The notes under the pieces: model-generated
The model's database searches: none
Told to the model about the DNA's origin: nothing
What the model saw: only the letters and a program-made list of their open reading frames with translations
Shown here: positions 7,798 to 15,840 of the stretch, piece by piece
Layout of the letters: the number at the start of each line of letters is the position of its first letter
How positions within the stretch are numbered: position 1 is the first letter of the stretch
Program-made: the position numbers and the translations under genes
Source of the DNA: Cognatishimia sp. 1_MG-2023
Lineage (GTDB): Bacteria > Pseudomonadota > Alphaproteobacteria > Rhodobacterales > Rhodobacteraceae
DNA length: 64,000 nt
Assembly (NCBI RefSeq): GCF_030548175.1
Contig: NZ_JAUORX010000001.1
Coordinates: forward strand, 558,001 to 622,000
Direction: 5' to 3'

Positions 7798-8760
7798 ATG
7801 ATGAAGAACTTTAAAATCGGCGGTGCACTTGTTGCAGCGGCTATGACATTTGGCTCTGGCGCATCTGCGCAAGAATTCATTTCAATCGGTACAGGCGGCG
7901 TTACTGGCGTTTATTACCCAACTGGTGGCGCGATCTGCCGTCTGGTGAACAAATCCCGTAAAGAGCACGGCATCCGTTGCGCCGTGGAATCCACTGGTGG
8001 TTCTGTTTACAACATCAACACCATCAAAGCGGGCGAGCTGGAATTCGGCGTTGCACAGTCTGACTGGCAGCACCACGCGTTCCACGGCACTTCCAAATTT
8101 GAAGATAACCCGTTCCCAGAAGTCCGCGCGGTCTTTTCTGTACACCCTGAGCCATTCACTTTGATCGTTCGCGGCGACAGCGGCATCGAGAGCTTTGCTG
8201 GCATCAAGGGCAAACGCGTCAACGTGGGTAACCCAGGTTCTGGCCAACGCGCGACTATGGAAGTTGCAATGGAAGCCTTTGGCATCGGCATGGACGATCT
8301 GGCTTTGGCAACAGAGTACAAAGGGTCTGAGCAGTCCAAGCAGCTTTGCGACGGCAACATCGACGCAATGATCTACACGATTGGTCACCCGGCAGCGGCG
8401 ATCAAAGAAGCGACCACAACATGTGACGCGCGTCTGATCTCTGTGACTGGTCCAGAAGTGGATAAACTGATTGCTGACAACCCGTTCTACCGTACAGCGA
8501 CCATCCCAGGTGGCATGTACAAAGGCACTGACACTGACACCACAACATTCGGTGTTGGCGCGACCTTTGTGACATCTGCGAACGTTCCTGAGAACGTGGT
8601 TTATGTTGTTGCGAAATCTGTGATGGAAAACATCGAAGACTTCCGCAAGCTGCACCCTGCGTTTGCGAACCTAGACGCAGCTGAAATGGTCAACGACGGT
8701 CTGTCCGCTCCTTTGCACCCAGGTGCGGAAAAAGCGTACATGGAACTGGGCCTGAAGTAA
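7798..8760 (+). CDS. TAXI-family TRAP transporter solute-binding protein
   Basis: A periplasmic binding protein of 320 residues. A Sec signal peptide precedes likely cleavage after ASA at residue 24. It has the TAXI family start FISIGTGGVTGVYYPTGG and the ligand-binding region around FGVAQSDW and GNPGSGQRATME. TAXI proteins feed C4-dicarboxylates, glutamate or related acids to a fused TRAP permease, which lies directly downstream. A start at the second ATG (7801) is equally possible. A terminator hairpin follows, probably making binding protein more abundant than permease. Confidence 0.92.
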   Translation: MMKNFKIGGALVAAAMTFGSGASAQEFISIGTGGVTGVYYPTGGAICRLVNKSRKEHGIRCAVESTGGSVYNINTIKAGELEFGVAQSDWQHHAFHGTSKFEDNPFPEVRAVFSVHPEPFTLIVRGDSGIESFAGIKGKRVNVGNPGSGQRATMEVAMEAFGIGMDDLALATEYKGSEQSKQLCDGNIDAMIYTIGHPAAAIKEATTTCDARLISVTGPEVDKLIADNPFYRTATIPGGMYKGTDTDTTTFGVGATFVTSANVPENVVYVVAKSVMENIEDFRKLHPAFANLDAAEMVNDGLSAPLHPGAEKAYMELGLK

Positions 8761-8785
8761 TCGTTCCCTTGGGAACATGATATTT

Positions 8786-8819
8786 GGTGCGCCCTCGTAA
8801 GAATGGGGCGCACCTTTTT
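8786..8819 (+). terminator. terminator/attenuator between TAXI binding protein and permease
   Basis: Nine-base arms GGTGCGCCC (8786-8794) and GGGCGCACC (8806-8814) are followed by TTTTT. A small perfect hairpin, GTTCCC-TT-GGGAAC (8763-8776), lies just upstream. The arrangement fits partial termination after the binding-protein gene. Confidence 0.8.
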
Positions 8820-8841
8820 GCATTCTTGAACGGGGAAACTT

Positions 8842-11475
8842 ATGGCTCAAGATCATCAAACAGATGGTTCAGCCGCCGCAGACGCCATGGTGGCAGAAGC
8901 GGATACTGGTGCACGCAACCCAGCGGGCATTCAGGGGCGGATTATTATCGCGACCTGCATTATTTGGTCACTCTTTCAACTTTACATCGCATCCAAAGCG
9001 CCGGGTTTATTAGCCCAGTTTACTGGAATTTCGGATTTCGCGAATATTGCTGCACAGGCGCGTTTTGTGCATCTGGCGTTTGGCATTGCCTTGGCCACGA
9101 TGGCCTTTCCACTGTTCAAGTCATCCCCACGGGATCGCATCCCGCTGTATGACTGGGCCCTGCTGATACTGGGTGTATCAGCCTGTTTATACCTGATTGT
9201 TTTCCGGTTTGAGATTGCGGATCGTCCGGGCCTATGGGCGCCGAGCGATATCATCATGTCTGCCATTGGTATGGGCGTTTTGCTGATCAGCGTGTATCGC
9301 GCGCTGGGCCTGCCTTTGGTGATCATTGCGAGCTGCTTTGTTCTGTTTGCCTTTTTCGGCGGGTATTCCGAATGGGCGCGTGAAATTACTAACTATGGTG
9401 GCGCATCGCTGACGAAGGCGTTGGGACATTATTGGATGCAGACCGAAGGGGTCTTTGGTGTGGCGCTGGGCGTTTCGACCACGATGATCTTTTTGTTTGT
9501 TCTGTTTGGTGCTCTGCTGGATCGTGCGGGCGGTGGTAACTGGTTTATCAAAGTGGCGATTGCCCTATTGGGGGCGTTGCGTGGTGGGCCGGCGAAGGCG
9601 TCTGTTTTGTCATCCATGATGACGGGCATGATCTCTGGTTCGTCAATTGCGAACACGGTGACCACGGGTACGTTCACCATCCCATTGATGAAGCGCATCG
9701 GCTTCCCTGCGGAAAAAGCGGGTGCGGTTGAGGTGGCGTCATCCACCAATGGTCAGCTAACGCCACCTGTTATGGGTGCTGCGGCGTTCTTGATGGTGGA
9801 GTATGTGAATATTCCCTACATCGAGGTCGTCAAACATGCGTTCTTGCCTGCGGTGATTTCCTATATCGCGCTGCTGTATATCGTGCATTTGGAAAGCCTA
9901 AAGATGGGCCTTGAGGGTCTAAAGAAAGACGGTCGCAAGATCGGTGTTCTGATGATCATGATCTTGTTCCTGTCAGGCTTTATCTTCCTTGGGCTTGCGA
10001 CCTTCTTGATGGTTGGTGTCCGCGCTGTGCTTGATCCATTTATGGCCGAAAGCGTTTATGGCGGTCTTGTTCTTGTTGGGATCCTATATGTGGCCCTTGT
10101 GGCTTTGGCGGCGAAGTATCCGGATGTTGAAGTAGACGATCCGAATGCGCCTATGCCAATGGCACCGCGGTTGACGCCGACGTTGTTGGGTGGGGCATAC
10201 TATGCGCTGCCGATCTTTATCTTGGTTTGGAACCTGATGGTGCGGACCGACGATCTAGAGCGTCTGTCCCCTGCCCTGTCGGCGTTCTGGGCGACGATCT
10301 TTATGATCATCATCGCGCTGACACACCGTCCGATGAAAGCCTATTTCCGCAAGGCCAGCATCAGTGCTGAGACCCGCGCGGGTTGGGGTGATTTTGTGCA
10401 AGGCCTGATCATGGGCGCGCGCAATATGATTGGTATTGGTGTGGCGACAGGTGCGGCTGGTGTCATTGTTGGCACAATCAGTTTGACCGGTGCCCATCAG
10501 GTGATTGGTCAGGTGATTGAGATCATCTCTGGTGGCAACTTGATGATCTTGTTGTTCTTGGTTGCGGTGCTAAGCCTGATCTTGGGCATGGGTCTGCCAA
10601 CGACAGCGAACTACATTGTTGTAAGCTCGTTGATGGCGCCGGTGATTGTGACCGTCGGGGCGCAATCTGGTTTGGTGGTGCCATTGATCGCTGTCCACAT
10701 GTTCGTGTTCTACTTCGGGATCTTAGCGGATGACACGCCTCCTGTGGGTCTTGCGGCCTATGCGGCGGCGGCGATTTCACGAGGGGATCCGATTAAGACC
10801 GGTTTGCAGGGCTTTGGTTACGATATTCGGACCGCGCTTTTGCCGTTTCTGTTCATCTTCAACACCGATCTATTGTTGATTGATGTTGGTTGGGGCAAGG
10901 CGGTGTTGGTCTTCATTATCTCGACCATTGCGATGCTGATATTCGCAGCGGCGACACAGGGTTATTTCATTGCGAAGTCTCGCAAATGGGAAAGCGCTAT
11001 GTTGTTGGTGATTGCGTTTATGTTGTTCCGCCCTGACTTTTTCTTAGATCAAGTGTCTGAGAAGTATGCGACGGGAGCTGGCCCAACTGCGGTTGAAATG
11101 ATCGCTGGTCAAGAGACCGGGAAAGACGTTCGCCTTATCGTGGCTGGACCTGATTTCGACACGGGCGAGACACGGTCAACGACCATCTCTTTCCCTGCTG
11201 TGTCTGGCGATGCAGAAACTGCATTGTCTGATCAAGGTCTGGCGGTATTGGCGGAGGGTGAGCAGCTGTTGCTCGAGGAACCTTTCCCCGGAACACCGTA
11301 TTTCGAAACCCTTGGCAATGAGTATGATTTCTATGGTGACGCCCCTGTGGTTGTGACTGCGGTTCAGGTCGAAAATGACCGCATGCCGAAAGAGATCTTC
11401 TTTTTCCCAGCACTGTTGTTGCTTGCGGGGCTGGTGATGATCCAGCGCCCACGTGCAACACAGCCTGCGTTCTAA
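8842..11475 (+). CDS. TRAP transporter fused permease (4TM + 12TM), DUF3394 C-terminus
   Basis: An 877-residue inner-membrane protein that fuses the small (DctQ-like) and large (DctM-like) TRAP subunits, as is usual for TAXI systems. The large-subunit core includes GPAKASVLSSMMTGMISGSS, TTGTFTIPLMKR and LGMGLPTTANYIV. The last roughly 120 residues after RPDFFLDQ form a soluble segment resembling DUF3394, then a final membrane segment near FFFPALLLLAGLVM. Partners are the binding protein upstream and a universal stress protein downstream. The transported substrate is not determined by the sequence. Confidence 0.92.
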   Translation: MAQDHQTDGSAAADAMVAEADTGARNPAGIQGRIIIATCIIWSLFQLYIASKAPGLLAQFTGISDFANIAAQARFVHLAFGIALATMAFPLFKSSPRDRIPLYDWALLILGVSACLYLIVFRFEIADRPGLWAPSDIIMSAIGMGVLLISVYRALGLPLVIIASCFVLFAFFGGYSEWAREITNYGGASLTKALGHYWMQTEGVFGVALGVSTTMIFLFVLFGALLDRAGGGNWFIKVAIALLGALRGGPAKASVLSSMMTGMISGSSIANTVTTGTFTIPLMKRIGFPAEKAGAVEVASSTNGQLTPPVMGAAAFLMVEYVNIPYIEVVKHAFLPAVISYIALLYIVHLESLKMGLEGLKKDGRKIGVLMIMILFLSGFIFLGLATFLMVGVRAVLDPFMAESVYGGLVLVGILYVALVALAAKYPDVEVDDPNAPMPMAPRLTPTLLGGAYYALPIFILVWNLMVRTDDLERLSPALSAFWATIFMIIIALTHRPMKAYFRKASISAETRAGWGDFVQGLIMGARNMIGIGVATGAAGVIVGTISLTGAHQVIGQVIEIISGGNLMILLFLVAVLSLILGMGLPTTANYIVVSSLMAPVIVTVGAQSGLVVPLIAVHMFVFYFGILADDTPPVGLAAYAAAAISRGDPIKTGLQGFGYDIRTALLPFLFIFNTDLLLIDVGWGKAVLVFIISTIAMLIFAAATQGYFIAKSRKWESAMLLVIAFMLFRPDFFLDQVSEKYATGAGPTAVEMIAGQETGKDVRLIVAGPDFDTGETRSTTISFPAVSGDAETALSDQGLAVLAEGEQLLLEEPFPGTPYFETLGNEYDFYGDAPVVVTAVQVENDRMPKEIFFFPALLLLAGLVMIQRPRATQPAF

Positions 11476-11485
11476 GGAGGACATG

Positions 11486-11911
11486 ATGTTTAAGACAGTA
11501 TTGTTGGCCGTAGATGTGAATGATCTGGAGGGCGCCAAGCGCCCTGCAGAAACAGCAGTTCGATTGGCGGCTGCGGATGGTGCAGATTTGCATGTGATGA
11601 ACGTGGTGCCAGACTTTGGCATGGCGTTGGTTGGGTCGTTCTTTAGCCCTGACCACAATGCGCAGATCATGAAAGATGCCAAAGCAGCGCTTGAAGCATG
11701 GGCCAAGGAAAACCTGAAAGACGTGGCGAATGTGACGCTGCAGGTGGATCAGGGCACTGTGTACGAAGAGGTCTTGAAAGAGTCCGAAACGGTGAAGGCT
11801 GATGTGATCGTCGTGGGCGCACATAAGTCGCAACTGAAAGACTATTTGATCGGGCCGAATGCGGCCCGTATCTCGCGGCATGCCAAGCAATCGGTGTTTG
11901 TCGTTCGCTAA
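11486..11911 (+). CDS. universal stress protein (UspA family)
   Basis: A 141-residue single Usp domain beginning FKTVLLAVD and ending in the family signature around VIVVGAH...LIGPNAARISRHAKQSVFVVR (two segments). AAGGAGG overlaps the stop of the permease gene. Of the tandem ATGs at 11483 and 11486, the second has the better spacing. Usp genes frequently sit next to TRAP permeases. The clear GSxA-type ATP loop is changed here (GPNAAR), so nucleotide binding is uncertain. Confidence 0.85.
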   Translation: MFKTVLLAVDVNDLEGAKRPAETAVRLAAADGADLHVMNVVPDFGMALVGSFFSPDHNAQIMKDAKAALEAWAKENLKDVANVTLQVDQGTVYEEVLKESETVKADVIVVGAHKSQLKDYLIGPNAARISRHAKQSVFVVR

Positions 11912-11918
11912 AACAAAG

Positions 11919-11950
11919 AAAGCCTTGGCCAGACTGGCCAAGGCTTTTTC
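11919..11950. terminator. bidirectional terminator between the usp gene and the DUF1190 gene
   Basis: A perfect 13-base stem, AAAGCCTTGGCCA (11919-11931) and TGGCCAAGGCTTT (11935-11947), has a three-base loop. T-rich sequence on the right and A-rich sequence on the left make it usable from both converging genes. Confidence 0.85.
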
Positions 11951-11971
11951 TTTTCAAACATCAAATGCGGA

Positions 11972-12559
11972 TTAGCCGCCGAAGCTGCGCCCTGATGTTG
12001 ATGATTTCCCAAACCCACCCCGAGACGCAACGGTTGCCCGTGTCATTGGCGGTTTGCCTTTGGTTGCTTGCGGCTTTGTGAACTGCGAGGCGTTCAGCTT
12101 GGCTTTGCCATTGTTGCTGGAATAGCTGCTGCTGCCCGACGCATTCGTGAAACCGCCCTTACCGTTCTTATACAGCGGTTGCGCGGCGGCCATGCCGGTG
12201 CGATTGCCGCTGAGCATGTTGCCAATCAGGTAGCCGGTGAGCAAAGGCATGAAGATGCCGCTAGAACCGCCAGAGGAAACGGCTTGCTGCTCAGAGCCGC
12301 AGTTGCCTGCGCCGTGTTGTTCTTCACAGACTTGCAGGTCGTTGTAACGCGGCGCGCTTTCTTCGTGCAGTTGCTGTGCCTGTGCAAAGGCAAAGTCGCA
12401 ATCAGCGGCGGTTAGGGCAGTGCCCTCGTCCGCATTCAATTTACAGGTTTGCAGGTCTGGAAATGCTTGCGCATCGACTTGTTCTTCCTGACAGCCAGCG
12501 AGTGCGAAAGCTGCTGCACCGACGATGGTCAGCGCCACTTTGTTGGAACGTTTTTTCAT
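11972..12559 (-). CDS. DUF1190 (YgiB-like) putative lipoprotein
   Basis: A 195-residue protein with an N-terminal signal and lipobox LAGC (Cys at about residue 23). It then has the DUF1190 region with repeated Cys residues (TCKLNAD, DCDFAF, VCEEQHGAGNCG). A low-complexity Ser/Gly/Lys-rich C-terminal half ends in SGRSFGG. It lies directly downstream of the glutathionylspermidine-synthase-like gene, the same ygiB-ygiC partnership known from enterobacteria. Function is unknown in both settings; an envelope location is likely. Confidence 0.8.
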   Translation of the reverse strand: MKKRSNKVALTIVGAAAFALAGCQEEQVDAQAFPDLQTCKLNADEGTALTAADCDFAFAQAQQLHEESAPRYNDLQVCEEQHGAGNCGSEQQAVSSGGSSGIFMPLLTGYLIGNMLSGNRTGMAAAQPLYKNGKGGFTNASGSSSYSSNNGKAKLNASQFTKPQATKGKPPMTRATVASRGGFGKSSTSGRSFGG

Positions 12560-12572
12560 GGGAACCTCTGGC

Positions 12573-13739
12573 TTAATCTCGGATGAAATGCGGTTTGAAT
12601 CGCGACAGGTCTTGGGTAATACGCGAGCGATCCTCGCGGATGCCGATACCGGCGCATTCGGTGCCGATGATCCACGACCCGATCACTGGGCGGAAGCCTG
12701 CGAATTCAGGGAGTGGCGCATAGGCTTGTAGGATTTTTGCGTGTTCGGCGTAGTCATTGTTTGGGGATGCTTCGGTGGTTTCACCGGCTTCGACGATCTG
12801 AATGGACGCGCCTTCGCGAGAAAAGAGTGGTTTGCGCACAAAGGTCTCGCCCAAGGCGGATTTGGCAGCGTCGTCTTCGAAATAGGCGGGCAATAGGTTG
12901 GGATGACCTTCAAACATCTGCCAAAGCACCGGCAAGAGGCCCTTGTTGGACAGCACCGCTTTCCATGCGGGTTCCAGCATTAAGCAATCGGCGGCTTTTA
13001 GGTTGATGGCATAGTCATCGCGCAACAGGTCTTCCCATGGGTATAGCTTGAACAGCTTGCCGATCACACGATCTTCAGCGTCAAGGAATTGACCGTCGGT
13101 CGACAGAGCGACTTTTTCGAGGTCTGTGTAATGCGCGCCAAGGCCAGCCTCGCGGGCGGCCCAGCCCATGCATTCAACGGTGGCGTAATCTTCGGGGCTA
13201 CCGCCGATGGCGGTGAAATGCAGGTCGGTGTCTTTGGCAAAGAGGCTTTGGAACCGTGCGACAAGTGCTTCGTGGATACCGTTGAACTGATCGTCGCCTT
13301 CGTTCAACACGCCCGTGGCGAGGTGATCCTCAAGCCAGCTCCATTGGAAAGATGCGCTTTCATAAAGAGAGGTCGGTGTGTCGGCGTTGTATTCCAGCAT
13401 CTTGGCGGGACCAGAGCCGTCATAAGCCAGATCAAACCGCCCGTAGATTTCGGGTTCATTATTCGCCCAAGAATTCGCAACCAGATCACGGTGTTCTTCG
13501 GGAATGGCGAGTTTTTCCATCAGCTCTTGGCTGGCGACAATTGCAGCAGCTGCTTCGCGGCACATAGCGTGCAGTTCGGTAGATGGGTCTTCGATGTCGT
13601 CTTCGATTTGACGCAGGTTGAACTGGTAAACCGAGGTTTCGTCCCAATAGGGTTCGCCATGCATGTCAGCAAAGGTGAAACCCAGTTCTTGGGCTTTGTC
13701 GCGCCATTGGGGGCGTTCTGGCAAAGTTATTTTCTGCAT
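12573..13739 (-). CDS. glutathionylspermidine synthase-family protein (YgiC-like)
   Basis: A 388-residue ATP-grasp-like ligase domain related to the C-terminal synthetase half of GspS. It carries the family features YGRFDLAYDGSGPAKMLEYN and TPTSLYESASFQWSW, a nucleotide-contact region FVRKPLFSREGASI, and a C-terminus with IGSWIIG. It lacks the amidase half, as YgiC/YjfC proteins do. The start at 13739 is chosen because the alternative 22-residue extension is not conserved-looking and AGGAAG precedes this ATG. The DUF1190 gene follows 13 bases after its stop, forming an operon. Confidence 0.85.
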   Translation of the reverse strand: MQKITLPERPQWRDKAQELGFTFADMHGEPYWDETSVYQFNLRQIEDDIEDPSTELHAMCREAAAAIVASQELMEKLAIPEEHRDLVANSWANNEPEIYGRFDLAYDGSGPAKMLEYNADTPTSLYESASFQWSWLEDHLATGVLNEGDDQFNGIHEALVARFQSLFAKDTDLHFTAIGGSPEDYATVECMGWAAREAGLGAHYTDLEKVALSTDGQFLDAEDRVIGKLFKLYPWEDLLRDDYAINLKAADCLMLEPAWKAVLSNKGLLPVLWQMFEGHPNLLPAYFEDDAAKSALGETFVRKPLFSREGASIQIVEAGETTEASPNNDYAEHAKILQAYAPLPEFAGFRPVIGSWIIGTECAGIGIREDRSRITQDLSRFKPHFIRD

Positions 13740-13953
13740 GTGCTCTTCCTTGAATGGCCCAACCCCTAGTCGATTTCGCCTTAGGGTGCCAGTCGCAGTT
13801 TCCATTGGCCGTACACTTGTTTCTTGACGGCCCGATCAGTTGGTCAGCTCGCGTAAAAACCTGCTTGCATTCGCGCAGTGATCGCTGCATCGGTTTACGT
13901 CAAAAATGAGCCTTTGGGCAAAACGCAATGGCTTTTGAATTCAGGAGAATTAC

Positions 13954-14298
13954 ATGACGATCAAACGTATTGGAGTTGGCCCTCGATCCAGCCGCGCAGT
14001 TGTCCATAACAGTACCGCTTATTTGTGCGGCCAAGTCGGGACACGCGGTGCGGACATCACAACGCAGACGCGGGAATGTTTGGAAAAGATTGACCAGCTT
14101 TTGGCGGAAGTGGGTTCTGATAAGTCCAAATTGCTACAAGTCGAGATTTGGCTATCCGACATGAAAGACTTTGCCGCGATGAATGAAGTTTATGACGCAT
14201 GGATTGATCCAGCGGCCCCTGCCGCACGGGCCTGTGGTGAGGCGAAACTGGCATCTTCTGAATTGCTGGTGGAATTCATCGTTACTGCTGCTGTTTAA
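13954..14298 (+). CDS. RidA/YER057c/UK114-family protein
   Basis: A 114-residue member of the RidA (reactive intermediate/imine deaminase) family. It has the conserved core AYLCGQVG and LLQVEIWLSDMKDFAAMN. The Arg that binds the substrate carboxylate lies in PAARACGEAKLA, near residue 93. The C-terminus LLVEFIVTA is typical. It is preceded by AGGAGA and ends in a terminator, so it appears monocistronic. Whether it is a true imine deaminase or a paralogue of another subgroup is not settled. Confidence 0.88.
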   Translation: MTIKRIGVGPRSSRAVVHNSTAYLCGQVGTRGADITTQTRECLEKIDQLLAEVGSDKSKLLQVEIWLSDMKDFAAMNEVYDAWIDPAAPAARACGEAKLASSELLVEFIVTAAV

Positions 14299-14322
14299 TC
14301 GCAGATCGCGATAAGAGATAGG

Positions 14323-14352
14323 AAAGCGTTGCCTGTCGCGGCAGCGCTTTTT
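14323..14352 (+). terminator. terminator after the RidA gene
   Basis: An eleven-base stem, AAAGCGTTGCC (14323-14333) with GGCAGCGCTTT (14340-14350), has one G-T pair. Only two further T follow before the sequence turns mixed, so it is moderately strong. Confidence 0.7.
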
Positions 14353-14640
14353 GCGTTCATTTGTTGCTTGAGGACGTGTCAAATGGGGCGATCGGAGCTG
14401 GCCATGTGAAAATTGTGCCCGTGATTGCCCGTAGATTGAGATAATTTCGAACTGCATTTCGATTTGGTTGATCTGAGCGCCCACGAATACTGGCATCGCA
14501 GGATTCGCCTTTGATAAGAACCCAGAACCTTTGAAACTGTTTCTGCTTTTGCAAACGGCATCCGATAACGAGGTTTTGGAAGCGTGGCTATCCTATTAAA
14601 ATATAGGCATATTTCGTTCGATGTTGGGAAAGGCCATAAA
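14353..14640. other. gene-free spacer between RidA terminator and tRNA-Ser
   Basis: The 342-base stretch from the RidA stop to the tRNA holds the terminator and about 290 further bases in which I see no convincing gene, repeat or hairpin. The tRNA gene is transcribed leftward into it, so its terminator or processing signals may lie here, but no strong U-tract hairpin is apparent. Confidence 0.5.
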
Positions 14641-14730
14641 TGGCGGAGAAGGTGGGATTCGAACCCACGGAGGGCGTTAACCCTCGTCGGTTTTCAAGAC
14701 CGGTGCATTCGACCACTCTGCCACTTCTCC
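14641..14730 (-). tRNA. tRNA-Ser (anticodon UGA)
   Basis: A 90-base class II tRNA on the minus strand. The acceptor 5' end GGAGAAG pairs with CTTCTCC before an encoded CCA (complement at 14641-14643). The anticodon loop reads CT-TGA-AA, and the T loop GTTCGAATC is standard. The long variable arm (CGAGGGTTAACGCCCTC) confirms serine identity. Confidence 0.97.
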
Positions 14731-14927
14731 GACGCCCCCTGATTACTGTTACAATTTTGATTCTTAAAGTCGAAATTGGGGAAATTTCGCCGATTATTTC
14801 ACGACGGCTTTTCACATGGGGTCGCAAGCGGTAGAGTATGCTCAACGAACGGCGCCTTTTAAGGGGATTTTGGGGTGTCCGCAGAACGTCAAAAAATTGG
14901 CGCATCATATTAGGCAAAGGGCATGTC

Positions 14928-15806
14928 ATGTTGGAATTTGTACGTAAACAAGGCTCGGCGGTGCGCACTGGGCGTGCTTTACTATTGATCACGGCCCTCG
15001 CCGCGGTCACGGCCTGCGAACCTTTTGGCGATTTTAGTTTAAAGAAACCGCAGGATGAAAACGCGGCTCCAAGCAATGCAACCTCTGCAAAATTTGTTGA
15101 GCGCGATGTTGAAGCACCAGAAATTTTTTCCGTTGCAGAAGCGGGTTTGTGGGATGGGCGCCCAAGCTTAGGTGGTGTTTGGGTGGCACATCCTGATGTG
15201 AAAGACCCTGAGCGGGTGATCATTCGCAACAAATCCAACGGTAAATTTGTGATTGGTGCCCTGTTCCGTCGTGAGCGGGCCATTCCGGGACCGCGTCTGC
15301 AGGTCTCTTCGGATGCCGCGGCAGCGATCTCTTTGTTGGCAGGCCAGCCGATTGAACTAGAAGTTACGGCTTTGCGCCGCGAAGAGGCACCCGTAGATGT
15401 GCCGGTGCCAGTTGAAGACACCGTTGCAGAGGCAGCGAATGTTGAGACCGAGTCGCTTGATCCTGTACTGTCAGCTGCAGCCGCGATTGATGCGGCGGAT
15501 ACAAAGGCGCCTATTGCGGCCCCTGCCCCAGTGACAGCGCCAAAGCCGGCAGCTGCGCCAAAGGCAAGCAGTCTAAGCAAGCCTTTCATTCAGATTGGTA
15601 TCTTTAGCATTGAATCAAATGCTGATGGTGTTGCGGCACAGATGCGCCGTGCTGGCATGGTACCAACGGTCAAGAAACAGACCAGCAAGGGCAAAACGTT
15701 CTGGCGCGTAATTGTTGGGCCTGCCTCGAACAAGTCTGAACTTAACGAGTTGATCAAGAAAATCCACGGAACGGGCTTTACCGATGCCTATGCGGTTACC
15801 CATTAA
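14928..15806 (+). CDS. SPOR-domain lipoprotein
   Basis: A 292-residue envelope protein. The N-terminal signal ends in a lipobox-like VTAC (Cys at about residue 30). A central region of about 130 residues is followed by an Ala/Pro/Val-rich linker (15390-15570). The C-terminal SPOR domain starts at PFIQIGIFSIE and ends VIVGPASNKSELNELIKKI. SPOR domains bind denuded peptidoglycan, usually at the division site. I chose the ATG at 14928 after AAAGGG over an upstream in-frame start lacking a signal. The D,D-carboxypeptidase gene follows at once, consistent with a peptidoglycan role. Confidence 0.85.
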   Translation: MLEFVRKQGSAVRTGRALLLITALAAVTACEPFGDFSLKKPQDENAAPSNATSAKFVERDVEAPEIFSVAEAGLWDGRPSLGGVWVAHPDVKDPERVIIRNKSNGKFVIGALFRRERAIPGPRLQVSSDAAAAISLLAGQPIELEVTALRREEAPVDVPVPVEDTVAEAANVETESLDPVLSAAAAIDAADTKAPIAAPAPVTAPKPAAAPKASSLSKPFIQIGIFSIESNADGVAAQMRRAGMVPTVKKQTSKGKTFWRVIVGPASNKSELNELIKKIHGTGFTDAYAVTH

Positions 15807-15840
15807 TGTATTCTGCGCGATCTTAAGGAGAGCACCACAG

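Noticed and set aside
7882-8655. 257-codon open frame on the minus strand opposite the TAXI binding protein
   Set aside because: It lies wholly antisense to a well-supported gene, has His/Arg-rich low-quality composition and no recognisable domain.
11135-11941. 268-codon minus-strand frame opposite the TRAP permease end and the usp gene
   Set aside because: It is antisense to two clear genes and its sequence resembles no protein family.
15390-15570. Repeat-like Ala/Pro/Val coding stretch as a DNA repeat
   Set aside because: It is simply the low-complexity linker before the SPOR domain, without regular DNA periodicity.
14588-15589. 333-codon Ala/Ser/Thr-rich minus-strand frame over the tRNA and SPOR gene
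   Set aside because: It reads through the tRNA-Ser gene and the antisense of the SPOR linker; composition is the mirror of the Ala/Pro-rich linker.
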